Part shown: positions 8,908-18,405 of the stretch, piece after piece
Numbering within the stretch: the stretch's first letter is position 1
Layout: each line of letters begins with the position of its first letter
Source of the DNA: Grammothele lineata
Lineage: Eukaryota > Basidiomycota > Agaricomycetes > Polyporales > Polyporaceae
Length of the DNA: 19,434 nt
Direction: 5' to 3'
NCBI GenBank assembly: GCA_002150815.3
Contig: NDFF03000295.1
Coordinates: 1-19,434, forward strand
Position numbers and translations under genes: made by a program
The notes under the pieces: generated by a model
What the model was told of the DNA's origin: nothing
The model's input: only the letters and a program-made list of their open reading frames with translations
The model's database searches: none

Positions 8908-9717
8908 GAAAGCTGTAATGGAGAGTCGAAGACTATCGAGGATGGCGCGAGTTGCGTTCCGGCGGTCCCGAGATTTCAGGGAACACGTCGGCGACGCGTC
9001 GACACGTCCGAGCGGCGCGAGGTCTACGGGTTTCTCGCGGGGCTGGCGCGAGGACGCTTCGTTGACAGCGACCACAATACAGCCGCACTTCGCTTCACAG
9101 TATGGCCAGAGGTCGTCTCCTCCCCCTTTTCTTTCGCTGGTGCTCTTGTTGCGAGAATCGTATTTATATGGCTCGTGTTCCCTTTTCTACTCCTTGCCTC
9201 CCTTCTCACCCGCGTCCTCAAAAGGTAGCGTAGATCATCTCATCCGCCATTACACCTCCTTTCTCACCTGCGTGCTCGAAAGCCCCGGCTTCCTCGAGCT
9301 CGTGTATCTTTTCGCAGATCCCGCGCCGTGCTCCCACGGATCAGACGTCCTCACGGTCCCGACGGTCGTTTCCTCAGCGCCCCTCCGGAAACACCACTGC
9401 CGCAGAGGTCTGCTCCCGCTTCAGTAATGCCATCCGGAGCCATCCTGAGTCTTCTCCACCTGGGGCATGCTGGTCTACGAAAATCTTGTCCCCGCATAAA
9501 TAATCCTGCGGTCCCTTGTCGAAGTCAAGCTAGATGCCAGATATCGTCATGATGGCATTTGAGAACGTTGGGACGGGAACGGAAGGACTATCGGCAGCGA
9601 AGGTCATTTCTCTGATGACCGTTCCTCGAATGTCAATGAGGAGTCAATGAGGAACGCGATGAATGAAGTGTTGGACAAGCGTTCCGCTGCGGATCTCCTG
9701 CTCGCCCGTGAGAGGTA
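8908..9717 (+). pseudogene. Remnant or incomplete model of a gene with one membrane segment
   Basis: The frame 8908-9228 is open for 106 codons without an ATG. It reads as natural protein: a charged, soluble part (REVYGFLAGLARGRFVDSDH) is followed by WPEVV and one long hydrophobic helix, ARIVFIWLVFPFLLLASLL, then basic residues. It ends at a possible donor (AAAAG/GTAGCG, 9225). Downstream a different frame (about 9232-9505) is Ser/Pro/Thr-rich. A third (about 9570-9717) is hydrophilic and likely helical, with ESMRNAMNEVLDKRSAADLL, ending at TAG 9715-9717 or at the donor GTAGGC beside it. Together they resemble a single-pass membrane protein with a disordered and helical tail. I could not connect the frames by good splice sites or find a start codon, and an 11-bp tandem duplication (9632-9653) lies in the last part. 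It could be a pseudogene or a real gene with introns I missed. The family is not recognised. Confidence 0.38.
9198..9282. repeat. Imperfect 27-bp direct repeat at an exon end
   Basis: Positions 9198-9224 and 9256-9282 match over 27 bases with four mismatches. The first copy encodes the end of the hydrophobic exon up to its putative donor; the second lies just inside the following sequence. This suggests a local duplication of the exon end. Confidence 0.7.
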
Positions 9718-9773
9718 GGCGCGAGGCACCTCCTGGTCATACAGCGAGTGCAGGGAGGAGTGCCGTGCGTGAC

Positions 9774-10184
9774 CTAAACACAAGGGTTAATGTTTCCTAG
9801 AGCTAATGGTGGTTCACCCACCTGATCACGCCAGGAGTCCAGCAATTTGAAGCGGACAGTACTTCCGCATCGTACATGGCACGCTTTCCAGGAGAATCTT
9901 CGACCCCGCGCTGCTGGGGTGGAGTCTTCCAGCAGAGTTTCTTTCCGAACGAATGTGCGAACTGTCCGGAGAGCGGCCTGCTCTAGACGGGACTGGCCGT
10001 CTTCCTGATACCTGAGATGTTGCCGATCGGAGGGAGGAGGTGCAATGCTGAACTGAAATTTACGCAACCGTTGAACCTCGACCACGATCGCAGCTCATTC
10101 TTGATATCGAATAAGAGCATGCTCCAGCTGCATGCGTTTCGCATCTGAATCCTGTGCCGGTCCAATCACGGCATGCGTCGTGAC
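9774..10184 (-). pseudogene. Minus-strand coding remnant with an in-frame TGA
   Basis: One minus-strand frame is coding-like across about 135 codons, from just below a TAG at 10185-10187 to the stop at 9774-9776. It is interrupted once by TGA at 10095-10097. The upstream part contains DSDAKRMQLEHALIRYQE, probably helical. After the stop comes VEVQRLRKFQFSIAPPPSD, then a basic, Arg-rich end with DSTPAARGRRFSWKA. An ATG-less start and the internal stop argue for a decayed gene or an exon read across an intron. I do not recognise the family. It points away from the large Zn-cluster gene that begins at 10439, so the gap between them could be a shared upstream region. Confidence 0.3.
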
Positions 10185-10350
10185 CTAAATGTATGCACCA
10201 TGAGCTGAGAATGTCTGCTAGCCCGAAATTTCACATAGAACTTAACTGTACAGGGTACAAGAGCGGTACAAGGGAAGTGTGATGCTAGCCGCGCAAGTGG
10301 TTCGCACGGTCACTCGTCCTCAGGAAATCGAAGCTCGTGATTCACGCCGG

Positions 10351-10380
10351 CGATCCAATCATCGGCTGATTACTAATCAG
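10351..10380 (+). promoter_or_regulatory. CCAAT box and perfect dyad upstream of the Zn-cluster gene
   Basis: CCAAT lies at 10355-10359, inside a small CGAT..ATCG inverted repeat. Directly after it, CTGATTA-C-TAATCAG (10366-10380) is a perfect seven-base dyad around one central base. The dyad ends 58 bp before the ATG at 10439. Dyads of this kind are typical binding sites for dimeric regulators; the protein that would bind is unknown. Confidence 0.4.
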
Positions 10381-10438
10381 TCATTCAAGGGGAACAAGTC
10401 AGTGTCTACGCCGTTTCATTCCCTCCACACATAACGCC

Positions 10439-13400
10439 ATGGCTCAGTCCACGTACACCGACATCTTCCTTGTGACCAACGTGGACAATTGGCGCAAATT
10501 ACCTCCGCCCCTCGCAATTGAAACGAAGGTCATCCGTGTTCTCACGACTGAGTTGGAGGCGGCGTGGAAGTTTCGGCAGGATGGCGATGAATGGAGGGAG
10601 TGGCGAAACAGGTATTTCTGCCGTCTTCTTGCCTTGGACGCGTTCCTCTCTCGCTGCAGCTATCCGTCACTTCCTCCCGCTACCCTCGGAGCTCTTTGGG
10701 AAGTGCACGACGCGCGGAGAGCAGGACGCGAAAGGATCCAGTTTGCGCGCTTCTTCCCATATTCCCCGAACCATCCCCTACACTTAACAAAAACCCTACC
10801 TCCCCGGGACGTAGACAATGATTATCAGCTGGACTATGAACAGCCAGGAGTCCAGCAGTGGTGGACAGATCTTCGTTAGTTCAGCGCTGCTGCCCACGTC
10901 CGGACGTGCTGACGCATACAATGTATCAGGTCCTACACCTCTGGAGTTACAATGGCGACCAGAACAAGAACCAGTGATTCAGGAGGCATGGACAGCCCGC
11001 AATAGTACGTGATATTCTTGTTCTCACATACACATGCTCATACTACACGGAGCTAGGTATCATTTGGAACTCCCTTGGAAGACAGGCACCTATGCCGACT
11101 TTTTCCATCTCAGCTGCGACGGAGCATCGCGACTGGGCCTTGTTTCGAAAGCGAGGAAGCGTCGACGGGCAGCTCAAGATGAATGATGTCTTTAGCAACG
11201 AGGTGAACATTACACAGGCAGTATGATGATCCTATGAGCTGACACCGTCATGGAGGTTCAGGGCGGCGGTGCTGCACCAACGTCATCCGAAGGTTCAGCA
11301 TTGCCTTCTGTGTTGTCTACGACTAGGGGCCGAAAAACCACCGTCCAGCGGGGAGCTCGAAGTTCTCCGCCCCGCACTCGATCCAAGTCTAGGAGGGCGC
11401 GCATGCCATCGAGGTCACAAGTCACGTCCGGTGGTTCGAGAGCCAATTCTCTGGAGACAACGTCGAGCCGCAAACGGGCCAGCACAGTCGGCTTATCCGA
11501 CGATGAAGATGAACACGAGGCAAAGCGTCGCCGAACAGAGGGAGATCCTGGCGTGTTGCCGCCAAATATTACAGCAGTGACAAACATGGAAGACTTCCCT
11601 GCCATCCTTCTGCGTGACGTGCTAGCAGGACGATTCAAGCAGATCCCTTTAAGGCGGCTATGGGTGCAGATGGTACGTCTTCAATCTTCAACTGATGGAA
11701 TAACCTAATCATGCGCCCCAGGCAAGGCAATGCTTGAACTGTGCAGCTCACGCGAAACTCTGCTTTGTTAATTTTGGGGGCATGTTCACCTGTATGCACT
11801 GTACAAGGACAAAGAGCATTTGCAACCACAACCTGACACCTGGTCTCAAAGGTGCGAACGTTCCGAAGGTCGAGGATGTGTTCCGGATGTTTCTCTTCAT
11901 CGTTTGCAATACGATATGTCCTCAGTTCACCGCCGATCAACTTCCCGCGTCTCTCAGTATATGGCCTTGGTTCCGAGAGGAGTTCGATAAGATGAAAAAG
12001 AATGGGAAGTCCAATTATCCGACCCCCACCCAGGTTCGCGGCCAGTCTTCACGTGCTCCAATGGTATATGAAGACGCGGAAAAGGCGGCTGCTGCAGGAT
12101 CCGAGGAGTTTCACGCTGATATCAGGGAGATGATCAAGGATTGGGTTGACGCGTACAGAATCCCTATGCCGTCTCTTCCGAAGACCGCCCCTCCAGCCGA
12201 CAAGAATGCAATGGTTGCTTGGAAGGCCGCGCAGAAGGCATCGCGGCAGGCCCGTACATCGAAGAGCTCAAATCCTGCTACAGACTCGGATCGTAGGGCA
12301 TCCTCTTCTTGTCCGCCGCCGACATCCACCGACGATAGCGATAGCATGGATGTTGACCAGGAAGCTGTTCTTGCCCCACTCACACCAACCCACCGGAAAA
12401 AGGATAGCGACCCAACGCCTCGCAGAAAGCAACGGCATTCCAGGGCGCGATCGTCTTTGTCTCCATCAGAGCATAGGTCACTGGCTGCGCAACCTCCTGA
12501 GGTTCCAGGTGAGTTGTTTTAGATGGCACCAAGCGGCGGTCCCGTGCTGACTCATCAGAATCCTGGCAATATCTGGAACCACTGCGGCTTACGGAAATCA
12601 TAACCACAATAGCACACACCCCAGGTGACAACCAACTAGAAGGGCCCCACGAAGACGTCCAGACAGGCCAAGCTGATCGAAGGAACTCGTGTGCGTATCG
12701 ATGATACCTGCTTTACTGATGACGTACCTGACTGAACGACTTCTTATCAGCCTACGAGCGATGCACTAACGCGTCCGAACAAGTCGGGCCGACCGCAGGG
12801 GAAGACCATGTCCAATGGGGAGAGGGCGAAGTGTCGCATTATGACATGCTCCAATGCGCTGCGCCAAGCCAGGAAAGACAGGCTCCTCCAGGGACGTTCA
12901 TCGCAGCACCCGTCGTCTCCTATCCTGTCTTCCCCATGGCCGCGATGCCTGCTGAAGCACTCCGACGGAAATTAGATGTCTTGCTTCCGGAGGAAAGTTC
13001 GGCGTTCCCTCAACTAGGGTACGAGGACGGTTACGACCGGAAGGCAGTGGGTACGACCCTGATGGATCCCAGCCGGATCAGTGCTCGAGACTTACGGCCA
13101 CCTCGGCCTCTATCTGCTGGGCCGCAACTCGATCGATCGGAATTCAAAAAGCACCCTGAGAATTCGGTCCTCGATGAGGTGTTCCAGCAAATGAACATCT
13201 CCGGACAGCAGTCGATCCTTACGCATCGCTCCAAGATGCGTGATGGCGCAGAGACTTTTGTTGACATCGTCCGTGATCCTGCAACAGGCGACCAACAGCG
13301 TCCTCCTCTCAGACGCATGCACTCTGCCTGGAAACGGGTCAGGGAAGAAACGGGGCAGCACATCGGCAAAAATATCTTTGGCGATCCGCTGCCCCCCGCC

Positions 13401-15465
13401 TTACCCACCGAGCATCACACTTCGCAGGCCCGTCAGAAGCTTACAGAAGTTCCTATGGACGTTGACCACAGCGCTCGTCGTCCGCCCACTTCTACCGCTC
13501 TTCCTTTTCTTGCAGATCCGTCATCGCACAATCGTCCCATGTCTGCGCCACCGATGGTTCAAGCCTCCGTTGCATCACGCGACCATTCCGATGAGCACGT
13601 CCCTGACTACGTCACAGAACCCCAGGAGCCATCCACCCCATCTGCCCATCCCTCCCAAACCGACGCGAGCTTTCAACATAATCTCCCAGTAGACAGTGCA
13701 CTTCTGGATGCCCAGAACTCCCTGCGCGATACCCTCGACCGCCAACAGGAGTGGATGCAGAAAGATGCTGACGCATCAACTCTCTATCACGCGCTGTTCC
13801 CTGGTGGCAAGGCGCCGACACTTCTAGATCGTCGCTTTGATATGATAAAGCAGGCTATAATGGAACTAAGGGGGGTCATCAGCACGGTTCACACTGCAGC
13901 GAGGCAAGTCAACGGCGCTCGGAAGGGAGACGCGTCGCAGAGATATCATCTCCTCTTCCGCTTCCTTGACAACGCGCTACACCAGATCGAGGACGCCAAA
14001 GAGCTCAAGGCGCAATTGTTGGCTGAGACTCGTTCCCATCGCGGACTTGAGCTGGAATTTTGGAGGCGTCTGACTCAACTCAATGCCTGTCTGGAATGGC
14101 AAACCGGTTTTAACGTTGTTATGTTGAAAGAGAGCTTGGACTATCAAACACAGCTCCAGGAGAAGACTAAAGCTCTCATCGCAACCCAGAAGGCTCTAGA
14201 GGAGACACGTCATGACAAGTATGGCAACATCATAGCGCACCTTTTTGACGTCCCGGATGCGCAATCTGCAGAGCCTCAACTGGCCTTCTTGCGCAACCTG
14301 TTTCGCGCACCTGAGCCCGCTGTGCTGGCTTGGTCGAACGCCATTGACTCTCATTACCCAACGACGCCAACTGTACGATACTCTGCCACTACCAGCGCGG
14401 ATGATAGGAGCCCCCAGGCAAGGGAGAGGGATAGGGAGAAGGATGAGGACGACAACAATGGCCAGTCTCCCCCCAGCATCATTTCCAGCCTCCTGGATTC
14501 GACCAGCTCGCCTAAACTGGTAGTTGAGTGGATGATGTGGCGCCTTTTGAAGTTGGAGGAGGCGCGTGCAACTCCGCACCAGCTGCCGCCATCCGACACT
14601 TCCGGAAATACATGCGAACACTCCAGCTCAACATACATGGATATAGTGAGTGAATTCTCTAGATCAATCATCCACGCTGACGGTTCGGTCATCTGAAGCT
14701 CACTCAATTGTCGCGCATGGACGAACGGATCTCGGCCTTAGAGAGGAAACCGCTGCCGCCTTTGCCACCTCCCTCGCCCCGTGCTCCCACCAGTGAGGAA
14801 CTCAGACAGTGGCTTACTTCCGCGGGACTGGATGTTGAGAAGATGCCGAAAGTTGATGGTAATCATTCCGCTTTCGCTTTTGAGGATAAAAGGTGGTTAT
14901 TGAGACTTCCGTCGCCCCCACAGAGCACCCGTCATTGCTCCCTCATAGGACGACGGCGACACGCTCCAGTCCGAGCTCGGTGTTGACGACCATGTCCTCT
15001 ACTACCGGGATGCACTCCCGAGAGTCGAAGGAACCTGCGCATTCAGTCGTTGACATGCAACGTCACTCGTCGGCGCACGCGGTGTCAACGAGATCGCTCC
15101 AAGATTCAATTCCCTCTCACAGCGCAATCCATGCTCCTGCCACCACTCTGATGGACGTAGACGAAGACTTTTCGCGGGGAGAAGGCATCCCGGAGACCGT
15201 CACGCAGTCTCGGGCACCATCTCAAGGCGCAGGAATCTCAGGGGGGGATGATTCAGTCTGCAACAGCGAATTGTCTAGCGACGTCGTCAAAGGCACCAGC
15301 GCAGTGCATGCAACGGAATCTGGGATATACGACCAGCAGTCTGCTGCCTCTATTGGGCCTTCGATCCGTGGGGAGGCACGTGAAGGCGATGAGGAGGTAG
15401 AGCTGGATCCCGATACTCTTCCTCCGGCGCAGAGGGATATCTACCTATCCCTTCTTCAGAAATAG
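10439..15465 (+). CDS. Large unrecognised protein with a Zn2Cys6-like cysteine cluster
   Basis: Nine exons (10439-10874, 10930-11004, 11057-11202, 11262-11672, 11722-12508, 12559-12690, 12751-14645, 14699-14858, 14924-15465) join in phase to 4584 nt, or 1527 residues. Introns are 49-65 nt, with donors such as GTACGT and GTGAGT. The start has a good context (GCCATGG). Residues 1-146 form an ordered-looking, Trp- and Arg-rich N-terminal part. Basic patches follow (TRSKSRRAR, KRRRTEG). Cysteines 360, 363, 370, 380, 383 and 390 have the spacing C-x2-C-x6-C-x9-C-x2-C-x6-C, which fits Zn(II)2Cys6 DNA-binding clusters, although the basic residues usual between the first cysteines are few. Long Ser/Pro-rich stretches follow, with MDVD at 565, 898 and 1424, then a helical, possibly coiled-coil region at about 980-1146 and an acidic C-terminus. 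A nuclear, DNA-associated role is an inference only. It could also be two genes, with the split most likely in exons 6-7. Confidence 0.7.
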
Positions 15466-15980
15466 CTCTGGACTTTCCACGAAGCGGTGTGCATCCTGTC
15501 CCTTTAATTCGTACGTGGCAATCAACATTATCATCATAATCGCCTTCGCGACCACATCGACCTACCTCGTTATATGATATCACTATACGCATAATATATT
15601 CAAGGCGCCGCAACGTGCTCAGCATACTAGTACGTCACAATGCAAACTAATGTATTAGGATCCAGGCGAGCGACTGGCAACGCATCACGATAACTTGCAA
15701 TGCCTCGTGATCAGTCAATAAATTAAGCAGTCTGTGGTACATTCGTGTACTTATCATTCGAATTCACGTGCAGTGGGAAGGTTCTCAAGGCATCGGCGGG
15801 TAGGTGGCAATAGATTGAGGTCCACAATGATGTGTGTCATTATCAAGAGCGGGAGATAGGTACGATTGGCTCAGCCGGTTCATGCGTTCGAGACACGCGG
15901 AGAGGGAACTGGCTCGTAGCACAATGCGAGGATTACATACGATATGCAAATTGTAGAATGAGCCCCACAACGAGCAAAGC
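15466..15980. other. 3' flank of the Zn-cluster gene, no other gene supported
   Basis: Relatively AT-rich sequence follows the stop at 15463-15465. A 61-codon minus-strand frame (15785-15970) is too short and unbiased to call. A tRNA-like A-box word at 15865-15880 was examined and rejected. Confidence 0.4.
15717..15722 (+). terminator. Possible polyadenylation signal
   Basis: AATAAA occurs 252 bp after the stop codon of the Zn-cluster gene, in AT-rich sequence. Fungal polyadenylation signals are loose, so a nearer non-canonical site (for example around 15575-15600, rich in ATAT) is equally possible. Confidence 0.25.
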
Positions 15981-16322
15981 TCATTCGGTGCCCTGGGTCC
16001 CTGCCATACTAACGTCGCCTGGTTCCCCTTCGCGGCCGCAATCTGGTCTCGCCCGCGTTTGTCCTTGTAATTGTCTAGGTTCGCGCGCCTCGCCCATCGC
16101 CTCTTTTCGTTGCGCTTGCAAGGTCCGGAGAGTGGCCACGTCCTGTTCCTTCGTCACGACCGCCTTCTACTTCATCTTCGAGATTATGCTATTGCCCTTG
16201 CGAGTCACGAAAGCGCCGCTAGAGCTTCCTTCGCCGCTGTCGTGCCCCGAATCGTCGTCACGTGGATATTTTTGCTGCCAGGGTTTGCGCGAGGAGCCCC
16301 GGAACCGCGGTCGTCGAAGACC
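15981..16322 (-). pseudogene. Minus-strand coding remnant, hydrophilic, with an in-frame TAG
   Basis: Read on the minus strand from 16322, the frame gives a charged, disordered stretch (KYPRDDDSGHDSGEGSSSG). It then meets a TAG at 16167-16169 and continues as helical, charged sequence (KEQDVATLRTLQAQRKEAM) to TGA at 15981-15983. Codon bias is good on both sides of the internal stop, so a sense codon has probably mutated or a small intron is missed. It lies downstream of, and in the same direction as, the acidic frame at 16387-17043, and may be the tail of that gene. No family is recognised. Confidence 0.35.
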
Positions 16323-16386
16323 TTAAGGAATCAAGTGATCGCGTCCGAGTCAGCTTGACTGCCAGCGAACTCGCTCCAGGGGTGTT

Positions 16387-17043
16387 TCACCTCCTGGGTT
16401 GGAACTCGTCGATCTGGTTCGATTTTTGAAAGGTGTCAGCTTGCGAGTGGAGGTCGTCGCCATCGCACCCATGGTCTTGCTCGTGTTCTTGATCGTCACC
16501 GGCACGTTCGCAGAGACCGTCCTGCTCGCGGTCGTCGCTGTTCTCTTCCTCATGGCTGCCGTGCTCGTCGTCACGGTCGACGTCCTCATCACGGTCGCAG
16601 GCGAGCTCAAGTTCAGGAACGAACTCGTCGCCTTGCTGTTCGCCGCGTCTGTCCAAAAGCTTGTTGGATCTAGCGACTGGGAGGTTCTCAGCGATTGGCA
16701 GCATTTTCGCATGCATCTTGTCAACGCGAAAGAGTGACACCCACAGGTTACTAGCAAGGGCCAGGTCGATCATTTGGAGGGCTATGATGATCGACTTCTT
16801 GGTCGGGTCGAGCTTGGGTCGAGCACTGAGTTTCGGGATCACCAGTTCATCAATGCCATTGTCTTCTTGGAGATCTTGCACGTTGACCACGTTGAGGGAT
16901 GAGGCACTATCATGAATGGAAGACAGCGGGTAGCGTTTGCGGCAGGGAGGACCTACGCTCCCGCGCTCCTTCCGTTCTGTCGAATCGTGCGCGCCGACAA
17001 GGGGGGCGCAGGCGCAAGAGAGGTCACCGTTCAGGCGGGCCAA
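16387..17043 (-). CDS. Hypothetical protein with a very acidic C-terminal half
   Basis: A 218-codon minus-strand frame starts with ATG at 17041-17043. From about residue 45 its codons are strongly C/G-ending and the protein reads well: a mixed segment (ELVIPKLSARPKLDPTKKS), a hydrophobic helix (SIIIALQMIDLALASNLWV), then a long Asp/Glu/His-rich run (CDRDEDVDRDDEHGSHEEEN). The first 45 residues look less natural and may be intronic, with true entry after GGAGCGTAG near 16970. It ends at TGA in CCCAGGAGGTGA, where GTGAAA is a possible donor towards the remnant at 15981-16322. The hydrophobic 112-codon frame on the opposite strand (16399-16737) is a shadow of this acidic run. I do not recognise the family; it may be part of a larger decayed minus-strand gene. 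Confidence 0.4.
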   Translation of the reverse strand: MARLNGDLSCACAPLVGAHDSTERKERGSVGPPCRKRYPLSSIHDSASSLNVVNVQDLQEDNGIDELVIPKLSARPKLDPTKKSIIIALQMIDLALASNLWVSLFRVDKMHAKMLPIAENLPVARSNKLLDRRGEQQGDEFVPELELACDRDEDVDRDDEHGSHEEENSDDREQDGLCERAGDDQEHEQDHGCDGDDLHSQADTFQKSNQIDEFQPRR

Positions 17044-18166
17044 TTTGTATTCTGGTGGTCACCATATAGATTGCCTTTCGAGGTCGTAACTGTAAGATCG
17101 CGTACAATTGCACGTGGCATGGCGCGCAACGTACGCCACGAAGAGCTGCGCACAGGTCGACGGCTCGGCTCTGGGGTGCGATCTTCGCTTTCGTCCTCAC
17201 GACGTTCGTCCTTGGCGCGTGACAACTGAGCGCATATACGCGGTTGACACGGGTTTTCCGATGCAAATTCAGCACAAATAGCACGCACCCTCCGTACCAC
17301 GAGAACATATTCTCGTCCATCTCGACGTCGCCCTCCTATTCGTACGCACCCTCGCCAAAAGCCTCATTTTCGAGCGTCAGAAACTCGAGATTTGCCAAGG
17401 GGCCGGCACCGCGTTCCATAAAGAACCAGTCCGCGTTGGTCCTCAGGGCGCACCCGATCTGGTGACTGGGCAAACTGGTAAGTCGGTATTGCGACTTATC
17501 AATTTTTGTTGTGTATGACTCTACTAGGGTAGCGATATAGACGAGGAGCCCGGGGGTAACTTCCTGAACGGTATGCGGACGAGAGTGGCGCATGGTCCTT
17601 GGTCCGAACCGTCTTTGCGCAGAGTTTCTCTGCAGAACTCGGTCTGGTCAGAACGTGCCGGATCTACCTACGAGCCTTGTGAGTGAGGTCGCGCAGTGGA
17701 TTCGGCGGGAGTATACCTTTAGTGCGAGATCGTCTCCAACCATCATAGCCCACGCTAACTTGGAGCCGCATGGTCGTACTTCAGCTCAGTTGGTGACAGG
17801 TACGCTGAAAGCCCTTCTTATCAAACCGCTCGCGCTCTTCGATAATGACTAAGATGCATGCAAAGCATTCGGATTTGAAGCCAATGTGCACACCGCCAAC
17901 CGTCTTGACCTGTTCCTTCGTGAGCCCCTTGACGAGCGGCGATGTTTGATTGCTATCAGAACGACTTCAGCGACGGAAGCGGCGATTTCTTCACCGATGG
18001 AATGCAAGTCGGGTGGCCTCCAGTGTGAACATACTCACGTGTCCGATAGCTCCTTGATCGCAGCCCTGAAGGCTTCGCGTCCTATGTCGACTATTAAAAA
18101 AGCTGAAGGGTGCATCACAGGCTCAGTGTGCTTGTACGAAAGTGTGATCAAGATGAGTAATGGCAT
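17031..18166 (-). pseudogene. Multi-exon minus-strand gene, unrecognised, with an in-frame stop
   Basis: The first exon is well supported: ATG at 18164-18166, MPLLILITLSYKHTEP, ending at a GTGAGT donor (exon 18166-18039). An 86-nt intron with a CTGATAG acceptor leads in phase to 17952-17804, with KGLTKEQVKTVGGVHIGFK and CILVIIEERERFDKKGFQ. Further coding-like pieces follow: LAWAMMVGDDLALKVYSRR near 17740, ALRTNADWFFMERGAGPLA near 17420 and EGDVEMDENMFSWYGG near 17310. The last two are in one frame but separated by TAG at 17336-17338. A final charged piece (KDERREDESEDRTPEPSRR) ends at TGA 17031-17033. The link between the second and third pieces would need an intron of only 25 nt or a frameshift. 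Hence a broken gene is more likely than an intact one. No family is recognised. Confidence 0.4.
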
Positions 18167-18272
18167 TTGATTCTTCCCATAAGGAGCGTGTTAGTCAGCT
18201 ATGACGTGGCGCAAGAATAGTGGGACGACGTACGGTGGGTGCAATCCTAGCTCAGTAACGAGCAAGGGATTT

Positions 18273-18405
18273 GTCTGAGATCATCTGACTCAGACGAATC
18301 GGACATCCTCAGACACTTCAGATAGTGACGCGTCAGACTCTCTGAGAGGCGACAGTCAGATTTGTGACTACGGCAGCGTCAGACTTTTCAGATTGTTCAG
18401 ACAAT
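18273..18405. repeat. Cluster of TCAGA/TCTGA words
   Basis: TCAGA starts at 18290, 18309, 18318, 18333, 18356, 18379, 18388 and 18397, and TCTGA at 18274, 18284 and 18341. The last three TCAGA copies are exactly 9 bp apart. TCAGAC/TCAGAT encodes Ser-Asp, and short Ser-Asp runs appear in different frames (SSDSDESD, TSDSDASDS, ASDFSDCSDN). This suggests a decayed Ser-Asp-rich coding repeat with frameshifts; an array of binding sites is the alternative. Confidence 0.65.

Noticed and set aside
15860..15900. tRNA-like A box (TGGCTCAGCCGG) followed by GTTCGAGAC
   Set aside because: The B-box-like word lies only about a dozen bases after the A box, far too close for a tRNA, and no acceptor stem or cloverleaf can be drawn.
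16399..16737. Plus-strand hydrophobic frame resembling a multi-pass membrane protein
   Set aside because: It is the antisense shadow of the Asp/Glu-rich run on the minus strand (GAC and GAG codons read as GTC and CTC).
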